Shown here in pieces: positions 1 to 6,577 of a stretch of DNA of 64,000 nucleotides. Position 1 is the first letter of the stretch, and each line of letters begins with the position of its first letter. The position numbers and the translations under genes are program-made. This DNA comes from Methylomonas subterranea (lineage in GTDB: Bacteria > Pseudomonadota > Gammaproteobacteria > Methylococcales > Methylomonadaceae): NCBI RefSeq assembly GCF_024505185.1, contig NZ_JANIBJ010000013.1:1-64000 (forward strand), given 5' to 3'. Under the pieces are notes generated by a model. That model was not told where the DNA came from. It saw nothing but the letters and a program-made list of their open reading frames with translations, and did not search any database.

Positions 1-215
1 TACATAGTCTTGGGCTTGTTTAACATAAATATTTTGACCTTAATAACCCAAAAAGCCTAATGTTTCCAGATTTTAGAGCTTGCTCAAATCATCCAATTTT
101 TAAAACTTAAAAATTTCTAAGGCATGGACTTGTAAATCAGTCATTATTATTCCCAGTCATGCCAAACCGGTCTCGGAATGGCTAAACCATTTACTCAATA
201 CAAAAGGTTTAGAAA
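1..215. other. AT-rich leader of mobile element; no gene seen
   Basis: This AT-rich stretch precedes the AlpA-like gene and holds no convincing ORF. Just before the start codon lies a short inverted repeat, TAAACC (near 182) and GGTTTA (near 205), flanking the presumed promoter and leader. It could be an operator for the AlpA-type protein, but this is inference. The element continues to the left of the window, so its left boundary cannot be placed. Confidence 0.4.
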
Positions 216-500
216 ATGACAGAAACATCAAGAATAGTAACATTTCCAACCATCAACCCCTTATATCGTCGCCCAACTGTCCAGCAGGTTACCGGCGACT
301 CAAGATCAACCCTCTATAGAAAAATCAGCAAAGGTCTTTTCACTAAGCCTGTGAGTATTGGCGGCGAACGTGTTGCATGGCCCGCTAACGAAGTGCAAGC
401 CATTATCAATGCCCGTATTGCTGGCAAGTCCGATGATCAAATCAAAGCGTTAGTTATTGAGCTGGAATCTGCCCGCAGCTATGCAAGCGCGGAGGTGTAA
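216..500 (+). CDS. AlpA-family phage/integrative element transcriptional regulator
   Basis: The protein is 94 aa with a winged helix-turn-helix (MerR/AlpA-like) core. It reads VTGDSRSTLYRKISKGLFTKP near residues 25-45, followed by GGERVAWPANEVQAII, the classic AlpA arrangement of HTH, wing and a W-x-x-x-E-V helix. Family members are small DNA-binding proteins in P4-like satellites and integrative elements that activate integrase/excision genes or control the replication operon. The gene opens a run of co-directional element genes (216-3722), which fits such a role. A GGAGGT sequence at its 3' end serves the next small ORF. The regulated target is not visible because no intact integrase lies in the window. 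Confidence 0.85.
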   Translation: MTETSRIVTFPTINPLYRRPTVQQVTGDSRSTLYRKISKGLFTKPVSIGGERVAWPANEVQAIINARIAGKSDDQIKALVIELESARSYASAEV

Positions 501-504
501 GCCG

Positions 505-660
505 ATGACAGAAATCAAAAAGCCGCAAGGGGTAGGCGAACCCCAAGCGGCTTCAAAATCAATCAACGCCAATAAGTTTAACTGGTTCGATTATCGAATC
601 AAAGTGGTTATTCATCATTTAGCCCCCTGGTTTTTCATGGTAGGGGGCTTGCATGGTTAA
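505..660 (+). CDS. Small hypothetical protein of the mobile element
   Basis: This is a 51-aa ORF whose ATG follows a strong GGAGGT at 491-496 by 8 bases, which is the main reason to accept it. It overlaps the start of the DUF927 gene (653) by 8 bp, implying translational coupling. The peptide is polar at its N-terminus and ends with a hydrophobic segment (HHLAPWFFMVGGLHG). No family is recognised. Two hairpins fall inside it (520-553 and 621-649), so the ORF could equally be a leader whose translation controls the downstream gene. Confidence 0.45.
   Translation: MTEIKKPQGVGEPQAASKSINANKFNWFDYRIKVVIHHLAPWFFMVGGLHG
520..553 (+). promoter_or_regulatory. Stem-loop inside the small leader ORF
   Basis: AAGCCGC-AA-GGGG and CCCC-AA-GCGGCTT form an 11-bp stem interrupted by an AA/AA internal loop, with an 8-base loop. 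The downstream bases are not a clean T-tract, so an intrinsic terminator is unlikely. A role in mRNA structure between the AlpA-like gene and the primase-like gene is possible. Confidence 0.4.
621..649 (+). promoter_or_regulatory. Stem-loop covering the ribosome binding site of the DUF927 gene
   Basis: AGCCCCC (621-627) pairs with GGGGGCT (643-649). The AGGGGG at 642-647 is the only plausible Shine-Dalgarno for the ATG at 653, so it would be buried in the stem. Translation of the upstream 51-aa ORF through this hairpin would open it, which suggests coupled translation. This is seen by eye; no folding energy was calculated. Confidence 0.45.
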
Positions 661-2644
661 TGCTGTCGAGTCCGATATTAAAAATCACGAGGGAACCGGG
701 GGAACTCGGGGAACCACCAGTAAAATCAAGGCTTGCAGTAGTTCCCCCACAAAAAAAGCACGGGGAACCAGGGGAACCGTTGTCGAGCTACCAGAAACGA
801 TTGAACGACTATCGTTTGATGATTTATCAATGCCCTGTTTCCTGATTAAGGAAAGTTGGTTCGACCTTGGCGGCAAGCGTAAGCCGGGCGTTTGGTACTG
901 CTACATCACCGAAGGCAAAGGCGATAAACCGCCAGAACATCACGCCTTGTTTATCTGTTCACCGCTATACATTGAAGGGCTGACCAATACCGAAGACGGG
1001 CGTTACTTTGGCCGCTTGCTGAAATTCCGCGATACCTTGGGCCGCTGGCGCTTTTGGGCGATGCCTATGGAATTGTTGCGCGGTTCGTGTGAAGAATTAC
1101 GCGGCGAACTGTTGGCCGCAGGCGTGGAGATCGATACACGCAATCGCCAAAAACTAGCTGACTATCTGCAATGGCGCACACCAGAAACGGTATGGACGGC
1201 AGCCACCAGAACCGGCTGGACAACCAAGGGCGGCGCGTTTGTTTTGCATGATCGAATCATTGGCGGCGAGCGTGTTCATTTTCAGAGTGAGAGCATTTCC
1301 GTTGATGGTGCGGCGCGTGTAGGCGGCGACTTTCAGCAATGGCAGCAAATAGCGGGGTACTGCGAAAAGAACCCGGTTTTAATGACTTCGGTTTGCGTGT
1401 CGTTATCGGGCGCATTGCTGGCAAAGGTTCACAGAGATAGCGGGGGCGTTCACTGGATAGGCGATAGTTCCACCGGCAAAACCACTGCCTTGATTGTCGG
1501 CGCTTCCGTATGGGGTGGCGAAGACTTCAAGCGCACATGGCGAGCGACCAGTAACGGTTTAGAGGGCGCGGCGGCGCTGCTGTCTGATACTTGCCTATGC
1601 CTGGATGAAATCAGCGAGGCAGAACCCAGGGAAGTCGGGGCGATTGTGTACAGTTTAGGCAATGGCACCGGCAAAACCCGAGCCAACAGAATCGGCTCAG
1701 CGCGGCATGTTCACCGCTGGCGCTTGTCGCTATTGTCTACCGGTGAGCGTTCCATATCGTCTGCCATGCAAGAAGGTGGTAAACAAACCAAAGCCGGGCA
1801 ACTGGTGCGACTGTTGAACATTCCGGCCGCACGTCAATACGGCGTGTTTGATGATTTGCATCGTTTTGATGATGGGCGGGCAATGTCCGACTTTTTTAAA
1901 ACGCAGTGCGCTAAACACTACGGCCACGCGGGTGTTAAATTTGTCGAGTACATTATCAAGCTGGAACAGAACGGTAGTTCCGACTTTGGCGGCAAGATTG
2001 CCGATATAGAAAAGCAATTCCAGCACACCGACAGTCAAGCAGCACGGGCGGCGTCAAGGTTTGCATTATATGCACTGGCTGGGGAATTGGCGACGGATGC
2101 AGGGGTATTGCCTTGGAGAGCTGGTGCGGCGCTGGAAGCCTGCAAAGTCATGTTTGAGCAATGGCAAACTCTACACGGCACGGGAGCCACCGAACACAAT
2201 CAGATATTGCAATCGGTGCGTGATTACATTTTGAAACATGGTGACACACGCTTTACGGATAAGGCCAGCGACCATCCGCCAAAACTGGAACGGGCCGGAT
2301 GGTACACAGAGCGCGACGGCGAGCGCGTTTATCTGTTTGCCAGTGCGGCGTTAAAAGAATCCGGCGGCAGCTACGACCTAAAGCGGGTACTGGATGCCTT
2401 GGAAAGTGCGGGCTGGATTGTTGAACGTGACCACGGCAAGCGCACCAAAAAAACCGTTATAAACGGGCAGCGATTCAATCTTTACTGGATTAAGCCAAGC
2501 GACGACAACGAAAGCAGTTCCCCCGGTTCCCCCGAGGAAAAAACACGGGGAACCGCTACAAGCCACGGAATACAAGGTAGTTCCCCCAGTTCCCCCAGTT
2601 CCCCCAAGAAAAACGAAACTGAAAACGATACGGAGTATTTTTAA
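653..2644 (+). CDS. DUF927-domain primase/helicase-like ATPase of the mobile element
   Basis: The protein is 663 aa. A DUF927-type region spans roughly residues 55-330. It carries a Walker A motif (GDSSTGKTTALIVG, about residues 267-280) and a Walker B-like LCLDEISEAE about 45 residues later. These proteins occur in integrative elements and satellites where they act as replication helicases, often with a primase. The C-terminal third (about 540-620) looks like a winged-helix region (SGGSYDLKRVLDALESAGWIVERD). Both termini are low-complexity: GT-G-GTRGT repeats at about residues 14-43 and SSPGSP/SSPSSPSSP near 625-652, both encoded by the same short DNA motif in opposite orientation. The stop codon overlaps the next start (TAATGG), so the genes are co-transcribed. 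Function in replication is inferred from the family. Confidence 0.8.
   Translation: MVNAVESDIKNHEGTGGTRGTTSKIKACSSSPTKKARGTRGTVVELPETIERLSFDDLSMPCFLIKESWFDLGGKRKPGVWYCYITEGKGDKPPEHHALFICSPLYIEGLTNTEDGRYFGRLLKFRDTLGRWRFWAMPMELLRGSCEELRGELLAAGVEIDTRNRQKLADYLQWRTPETVWTAATRTGWTTKGGAFVLHDRIIGGERVHFQSESISVDGAARVGGDFQQWQQIAGYCEKNPVLMTSVCVSLSGALLAKVHRDSGGVHWIGDSSTGKTTALIVGASVWGGEDFKRTWRATSNGLEGAAALLSDTCLCLDEISEAEPREVGAIVYSLGNGTGKTRANRIGSARHVHRWRLSLLSTGERSISSAMQEGGKQTKAGQLVRLLNIPAARQYGVFDDLHRFDDGRAMSDFFKTQCAKHYGHAGVKFVEYIIKLEQNGSSDFGGKIADIEKQFQHTDSQAARAASRFALYALAGELATDAGVLPWRAGAALEACKVMFEQWQTLHGTGATEHNQILQSVRDYILKHGDTRFTDKASDHPPKLERAGWYTERDGERVYLFASAALKESGGSYDLKRVLDALESAGWIVERDHGKRTKKTVINGQRFNLYWIKPSDDNESSSPGSPEEKTRGTATSHGIQGSSPSSPSSPKKNETENDTEYF
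690..779 (+). repeat. 5' cluster of GGGGAACC repeats
   Basis: Five copies of a GGGGAACC-like octamer (GGGAACC, GGGGGAACT, GGGGAACC, GGGGAACC, GGGGAACC) and one inverted copy (AGTTCCCCC, 739-747) lie within 90 bp at the start of the DUF927 gene. They encode GT-rich peptide. A matching cluster with mostly inverted copies lies at the other end of the gene (2516-2607). Confidence 0.75.
2516..2607 (+). repeat. 3' cluster of GGTTCCCC repeats, mostly inverted relative to the 5' cluster
   Basis: AGTTCCCCC, GGTTCCCCC, one direct CACGGGGAACC, then AGTTCCCCC three times in a row lie at the end of the DUF927 gene. The 11-mer CACGGGGAACC is identical to one in the 5' cluster. They encode SSPGSP and SSPSSPSSP. 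Confidence 0.75.
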
Positions 2645-3261
2645 TGGCTGCCTTGTTAAAAATCCGTGAGGCTGGCTTTATGGTTGAATTAGCGGGCGAT
2701 AAGCTGAGCATCAACCCGGCCAGTGCATTAACCAGCAATCAGCGCGACTTTTTGAAAGCACACCGGGCCGAGATCATCCTAGAGCTACAGGCCGAGACTT
2801 CCGGCTTATCAGCTTGTGAGCGTCAAAAACTCTTGGCATATCTGGATGCCATTGGCGAAACCGATCAGGACATAATCAACGAGTATCTGACGGAGTGCGG
2901 CAAGGATGCTGCTATTCTGGCAAGGGAGCTACAACAGGCGGATGATTGCTTACAGCTTAAAATCGGCAACACCACCGACTTTATACAATGCTCAAGCTGT
3001 CGGCATTTATCCGGCGATACTTGCCAATTTCACGACTGGCGCGTGGTCGTTGACAAGTGGCGGCGCTGTAATGACTTCGATGCACTCCAGAAAACTCCAG
3101 ATTCGGCAGTCATTACCTGTAAGGCTTGTTCTCATTTCCAGAGCTTTAACACCCATGGCGGCGGCGCGGGTTCATGTAGTGCTGGCGTTCAACCCTTCGG
3201 CGCTTGCTGGTGGGCGGATACCTTGCACGATTGCAGCCAATGGAGTGCTAAACATGATTGA
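2644..3261 (+). CDS. Hypothetical element protein with two Cys-rich modules
   Basis: The protein is 205 aa. The first 50 residues (LLKIREAGFMVELAGDKLSI, then LKAHRAEIILEL) resemble a TubC-type N-terminal docking domain seen in proteins of integrative elements. The C-terminal half carries two similar cysteine modules: CSSCRHLSGDTC with a later WRRCNDF, then CKACSHF with CSAG, GACWW and DCSQW. The spacing suggests two tandem zinc-ribbon-like folds. It overlaps the DUF927 stop codon and the next gene start (3254), so it belongs to the same operon. A role in DNA or protein contacts during element replication is inference only. Confidence 0.7.
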   Translation: MAALLKIREAGFMVELAGDKLSINPASALTSNQRDFLKAHRAEIILELQAETSGLSACERQKLLAYLDAIGETDQDIINEYLTECGKDAAILARELQQADDCLQLKIGNTTDFIQCSSCRHLSGDTCQFHDWRVVVDKWRRCNDFDALQKTPDSAVITCKACSHFQSFNTHGGGAGSCSAGVQPFGACWWADTLHDCSQWSAKHD

Positions 3262-3457
3262 AGCTGAATTGAAGGCCCTCAGCGACTTGGCGGAAGATGT
3301 ATTGATGGCTTGGCTTGCTGCTGAGAGTCCAACCGATAAGCAACGACAACAGGCTTTAGCACTATTGGCTGATGCCGGAATGTTGTTGTTCAATGCCCAT
3401 AAAAACCTGATGCTTCACAATAAAAACCATAGGGAGTCAGCTCACTTTCAGCTATAG
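3254..3457 (+). CDS. Small hypothetical protein of the mobile element
   Basis: This 67-aa acidic, largely helical peptide (MIEAELKALSDLAEDVLMAW, then a QQALALLADAGMLLFNAHKN helix) starts inside the end of the Cys-rich gene with an 8-bp overlap, a translational coupling pattern. A longer frame opens upstream at 2906, but that part overlaps the Cys-rich gene entirely, so the internal ATG was chosen. No family is recognised. Confidence 0.55.
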   Translation: MIEAELKALSDLAEDVLMAWLAAESPTDKQRQQALALLADAGMLLFNAHKNLMLHNKNHRESAHFQL

Positions 3458-3518
3458 CAATCAACAACTTATCGAACTGACTTCAAATACTAACTTTTAC
3501 TAACATCAAGGCTTAACT

Positions 3519-3722
3519 ATGGGCGCATCGAGTTTTAAAACATCGGCAGAATATCAACGAGAGCGGCGGGAACAAAACCGGCAGCGTGGTGTTCGTCGGC
3601 TGGATATTGAAATCAATCCCAAGCTGATGGCACGGTTACAGCGAGAACTGGCAGATTATGGCGCATACACACACCCAGGCGCGGCGCTGGTGGAGTGGTT
3701 GGACGATGTGTTACCGGAATAA
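3519..3722 (+). CDS. Small basic protein, possibly ribbon-helix-helix-like
   Basis: The protein is 67 aa with a highly basic N-terminal stretch (AEYQRERREQNRQRGVRRLD). A predicted strand (RLDIEIN) and helix (KLMARLQRELADYG) follow, an order reminiscent of Arc/MetJ-type DNA-binding proteins. It is the last gene of the element's co-directional block and is followed by an intrinsic terminator at 3839-3862. No specific family could be assigned by eye. Confidence 0.55.
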   Translation: MGASSFKTSAEYQRERREQNRQRGVRRLDIEINPKLMARLQRELADYGAYTHPGAALVEWLDDVLPE

Positions 3723-3838
3723 ATAACCAACAAATAGAATGTGATTCGTATTGGTTCGTTTGAACCGTTTCTATAATACGTTGATATAGGTTGTGGCAAA
3801 GTGCGATAAGCGCCATGCATCAAACCATTTCACGATAG

Positions 3839-3862
3839 AGCCGGTTTCATCACCGGCTTTTT
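3839..3862 (+). terminator. Rho-independent terminator of the element operon
   Basis: AGCCGGT (3839-3845) and ACCGGCT (3852-3858) form a perfect 7-bp stem with a 6-base loop, followed by TTTTTG. It closes the 216-3722 gene run. Confidence 0.75.
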
Positions 3863-3940
3863 GTTGTCTGTTTACTGAAGTTTTATTAAGCGGCAAAATG
3901 ACCAGAACTTATCAAATACTGTGTACACTCAAAAAAAGTG

Positions 3941-3960
3941 GGCACCAAGGCAGGCACCAA
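3941..3960 (+). repeat. Two direct GGCACCAA repeats, 12 bp apart
   Basis: GGCACCAA occurs at 3941-3948 and 3953-3960, upstream of an integrase-like fragment. Short tandem G-G-C-A-C-C repeats before tyrosine integrase genes commonly serve as arm-type binding sites. Here this is inferred from position. Confidence 0.4.
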
Positions 3961-4157
3961 ATGCAAAGCCACATTAACGGACTTGCATTTAATTCAATTA
4001 CTTATGATGTCAATATATATTCAGATACTATCTGGGCTTTTTTATATCCGCGAGCTTGCCATTGAATCCAAAAAAGCGACCTAATATCCGGGCAAACATA
4101 AGAACACATGCAACAAAAAATACTGATTTTTTATGTGCGCCGACCTTGGAGGCTACA

Positions 4158-4280
4158 ATGACCGAATTAATGGATATTCAGATTAAGACGTGGATTAAAA
4201 ACGGTGGTGAACAGCATAACAAGGGTGGCGGCTTGTTTCCAAGACAGCCTCGATATATTAGGGCGAACAACGCAGTTTAG
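4158..4280 (+). pseudogene. Tyrosine integrase N-terminal remnant
   Basis: This 40-codon frame starts MTELMDIQIKTWIKNGGE and reaches KGGGLF. That closely resembles the N-terminal arm-binding (DUF4102-type) domain of P4-like integrases, which typically open with L-x-D-x-x-I-K followed by G-G-L. A good ribosome binding site (GGAGG, 4148-4152) is retained, but the frame ends after 40 codons where a working integrase needs about 400. The rest of the gene is absent before speE. It is interpreted as the decayed end of the mobile element. The match is by eye and could be chance. Confidence 0.5.
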
Positions 4281-4389
4281 AGCGAGACCTCAGCACCCAA
4301 TCCGGCAAACGCCTCAAGATTGACACCCCGAAGTACGCTCGATCAAGTTCCCAAGCAGCTGCCGTCACAATTTGGCCCCGGACTTTCAG

Positions 4390-4395
4390 TATAAT
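4390..4395 (+). promoter_or_regulatory. Putative -10 box of the speE promoter
   Basis: A perfect TATAAT lies 35 bp upstream of the speE start, followed by a purine-start region. No good -35 element is visible at 17 bp spacing (sequence there is ACAATT), so the promoter may be of the weak or activated kind. Confidence 0.45.
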
Positions 4396-4429
4396 GGCAC
4401 ATCTTACGATTCTAAATTAGGACTTTCAC

Positions 4430-5275
4430 ATGCTCGACGATCAATGGTTCAGCGAAGCTCAGGAGCCTTCCGGCACCGCCTTTTCATTAAAGATCAAACG
4501 TAAACTGCACGAGGAGCAATCCGAGTTTCAGTTTCTGGAAATCTACGAGACCGAGCAATTCGGCAATCTGATGGTGATCGACGGCTGTACCATGGTATCC
4601 ACCCGCGACAACTTCTTCTACCACGAGATGATGAGCCATCCGGTGCTGTATACCCATCCCAATCCGAAACGGGTCTGGATCATCGGCGGCGGCGACTGCG
4701 GTACCTTGCGCGAGGTATTGAAACACCCCGGCGTCGAGCAAGCGGTGCAAATCGACATTGACGAGCGCGTCACCCGCTTGGCCGAGATTTATTTCCCGGA
4801 GTTGTGCGAATCCAACAACGATCCGCGCGCCGATCTTAAATTCATAGACGGCATCAAATGGGTGAAAGACGCCGCGCCCGCTAGCGTGGACATCATCATC
4901 GTTGACAGCACGGATCCGGTCGGTCCGGCGGAAGGTTTGTTCTGCGCCGATTTCTATAAAGATTGTTTCCGCGCATTGAGCGAGAACGGCATCGTGGTGC
5001 AGCAAAGCGAATCGGCTCTGCTGCATATGAAAATTTTGCGGGAAATGCGCGAGGAAATGCGCGCCGGCGGTTTTGCAAATTTTCAAACCCTGTTCTTCCC
5101 GCAATGCATTTATCCATCCGGTTGGTGGAGTGCCACCATGGCCGGCAAGGGGGATTTGACCCAATTCCGCGCAGCCGATGCCGCCAGCAAATCGTTCGAT
5201 ACGCTTTATTACAATAGCGATATCCACAACGCCAGCTTGGCTATGCCGGAATTTTTCAAAAAGGTCTTTGCCTAA
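4430..5275 (+). CDS. speE: Polyamine aminopropyltransferase (spermidine synthase)
   Basis: The protein is 281 aa and transfers an aminopropyl group from decarboxylated S-adenosylmethionine to putrescine, making spermidine in the cytosol. Family hallmarks are present: an N-terminal beta domain with FGNLMVIDG and YHEMMSHPVL, the nucleotide-binding loop IIGGGDCGTLREVLKH (about residues 83-98), the VQIDIDERV acidic site, and the catalytic-loop signature VDSTDPVGPAEGLF (about 160-173). Length and motif order match bacterial SpeE. AGGA seven bases before the ATG supports the start. No speD is adjacent. It lies directly beside the decayed mobile element and is followed by a long inverted repeat. Confidence 0.95.
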   Translation: MLDDQWFSEAQEPSGTAFSLKIKRKLHEEQSEFQFLEIYETEQFGNLMVIDGCTMVSTRDNFFYHEMMSHPVLYTHPNPKRVWIIGGGDCGTLREVLKHPGVEQAVQIDIDERVTRLAEIYFPELCESNNDPRADLKFIDGIKWVKDAAPASVDIIIVDSTDPVGPAEGLFCADFYKDCFRALSENGIVVQQSESALLHMKILREMREEMRAGGFANFQTLFFPQCIYPSGWWSATMAGKGDLTQFRAADAASKSFDTLYYNSDIHNASLAMPEFFKKVFA

Positions 5276-5657
5276 AAATACGGTGCGTCAAGGCCGGATT
5301 CAATCTGACAGCACTGACAAATATGTCAGTGCTGTCATGCCTGACAGCCACTAAAACGCTTTCCCCTGTCATTTTCCTTGAGACTGTTTGCCAAAATTGG
5401 CCTTCCGGCGGGCCGGCCGGTTGCCGGAATATATCCGGCCAAATTCGAATCATGCCGTAAATACAGAAAGTTATGGCGTGGAGCTATTCCGCTTTAAAGG
5501 CGAGATCCTGGATTCAAATAGTCGGCAAGTAAAGGCTAACTGAATTGGCATGTTAATCGCTTAACGCCTTAAGTCAGCAGGTGGCTTTTGTTAACGGCAT
5601 ACTCCCGCATACAAAGCCTGACGCGATAAACAACAATGAAAATAATGGGATCAGGTA
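5276..5657. other. Gap of 382 bp after speE; hairpin but no gene
   Basis: The gap contains a perfect 14-bp inverted repeat at 5306-5337 and a GC-rich run (CCGGCGGGCCGGCCGG near 5404). The rest shows no supportable ORF or RNA gene. Confidence 0.5.
5306..5337 (+). repeat. Perfect 14-bp inverted repeat downstream of speE
   Basis: TGACAGCACTGACA, a 4-base AATA loop, then TGTCAGTGCTGTCA. A third CTGACAG half-site follows at about 5341. There is no T-tract, so it may be a processed hairpin, an mRNA-stabilising end or a dispersed palindromic element rather than an intrinsic terminator. Confidence 0.8.
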
Positions 5658-5849
5658 ATGATAAAAATCAAAGCTTTCAATATCGTATTAACCGCGGCCG
5701 CATTTTCGGCCGTGTTTCTGTTGTTACCCGCTGATAAAGATAACGCCGGAGTTACCGAAAACCACTCTCAGAGTTATCCGGTAAATCATGGCGTCACTCA
5801 AAAAGCGAATCAACAAACTATCAGAGGACACTTTTTACATTCGGCTTAA
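5658..5849 (+). CDS. Small exported or membrane hypothetical peptide
   Basis: This 63-aa ORF starts with a lysine-rich tip followed by a hydrophobic helix (AFNIVLTAAAFSAVFLLLPA, about residues 6-25), then a polar tail. The topology is that of a signal-anchored or secreted small peptide. GGATCAGGT precedes the ATG and could act as a ribosome binding site. It stands alone between speE and a minus-strand methyltransferase, with no recognised family. Confidence 0.45.
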   Translation: MIKIKAFNIVLTAAAFSAVFLLLPADKDNAGVTENHSQSYPVNHGVTQKANQQTIRGHFLHSA

Positions 5850-5911
5850 GTAATTCCCCCATGCCGGCGGAATGCCGCCGCCAAGGACATCCGATCGGTT
5901 CGATCGTCAAA

Positions 5912-5948
5912 ACCAAAGCTCCCGCGTTTCATAAACGCCGGGGCTTTG
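5912..5948 (-). terminator. Terminator of the methyltransferase gene
   Basis: Read on the minus strand, CAAAGCCCCGGCGTTT and AAACGCGGGAGCTTTG form an imperfect stem with a short TATG loop, followed by GTTTTGA. It lies 10 bp past the methyltransferase stop codon. Confidence 0.55.
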
Positions 5949-5957
5949 ATGGTAAAG

Positions 5958-6575
5958 TTATTTGACCGCCCTGATCAGTTTAAGCATGTCGCTGCTGCTT
6001 GGGTCTATGAAGATGCTGCGAAACGGGCAGGCCTGGACATTTTTTACGGTTTGCCGGTTGATGTTGGCGCCCACCAAACGAACCACCAAGGGGTTCAGCA
6101 GATTCATCAGGGCGGCCATGAATTTATTGGAGCTGAGCACATGTTCCAGCAACAATAATTGACCACCCGGTTTCAACACCCGATAAATTTCTTTCAGCCC
6201 TTTTCTAGGTTGCGGCACAGAACAGAAGACGAAGCTGGCCACAACGGTATCGAAGCTGTTGTCCGCATAGCACAGCGATTGCACATCGATCAAATCCAAA
6301 TGCACGTCCAACTGTTTACGCGCGCGCTTTCTTTTCGCCTGCTCCAACATTTTCGGGCTAAAGTCTATCGCGGTCATGCGGGCATCGGGCGGGTAAAAGT
6401 TAAAATTTTTGCCTGTCCCCACGCCCACTTCCAGGATGTGCCGGCCTTCGGCCAAGGCCCACAATTTTTTGCGTAAACGGCGAAAAATCAGGCCTTCCAG
6501 AAATCCTTCCAGACTATCGAACCAAGGCGCCAGCCTATCGTAGCGCCGGCGAATTTGATCCCCGCTGACCGACAC
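5958..6575 (-). CDS. Class I SAM-dependent methyltransferase (UbiE/phospholipid methyltransferase-like)
   Basis: The GTG at 6575 gives a 205-aa protein. A longer frame reaches 6653 but would lie inside the upstream Tim44-like gene; GGAA about 9 bases before the GTG also supports the shorter start. Motif I is LEVGVGTGKNFNFYPP, post-I is MTAIDFSPKMLEQAKRK and motif II/III is DTVVASFVFCSVP...LKPGGQLLLLEHV, as in UbiE/COQ5-type and phosphatidylethanolamine N-methyltransferase-like enzymes. The H-V-L-S-S motif after LLLLE recalls phospholipid N-methyltransferases, but the substrate cannot be fixed from sequence. It lies 2 bp after the Tim44-like gene, so the two are probably one transcript. Confidence 0.8.
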   Translation of the reverse strand: MSVSGDQIRRRYDRLAPWFDSLEGFLEGLIFRRLRKKLWALAEGRHILEVGVGTGKNFNFYPPDARMTAIDFSPKMLEQAKRKRARKQLDVHLDLIDVQSLCYADNSFDTVVASFVFCSVPQPRKGLKEIYRVLKPGGQLLLLEHVLSSNKFMAALMNLLNPLVVRLVGANINRQTVKNVQACPFRSIFIDPSSSDMLKLIRAVK

Positions 6576-6577
6576 GC

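Larger units (their letters stand above)
3723..4157. other. Gap of 435 bp with terminator and integrase-arm-like repeats
   Basis: The gap contains a terminator (3839-3862) and a GGCACCAA direct repeat (3941-3960). A 90-codon GTG-initiated frame at 3793-4065 runs across the terminator and has no recognisable protein character, so no gene is called. This looks like the upstream region of a lost integrase gene. Confidence 0.5.

Noticed and set aside
690-779. CRISPR-like repeat
   Set aside because: Repeats are 8-9 bp with almost no spacers and are part of a coding sequence.
3793-4065. 90-codon GTG-start frame
   Set aside because: It crosses the terminator at 3839-3862, and no domain is seen.
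4487-5227. Long open frame opposite speE
   Set aside because: It mirrors a well-supported speE gene and has low-complexity, non-protein-like residue patterns caused by codon bias.
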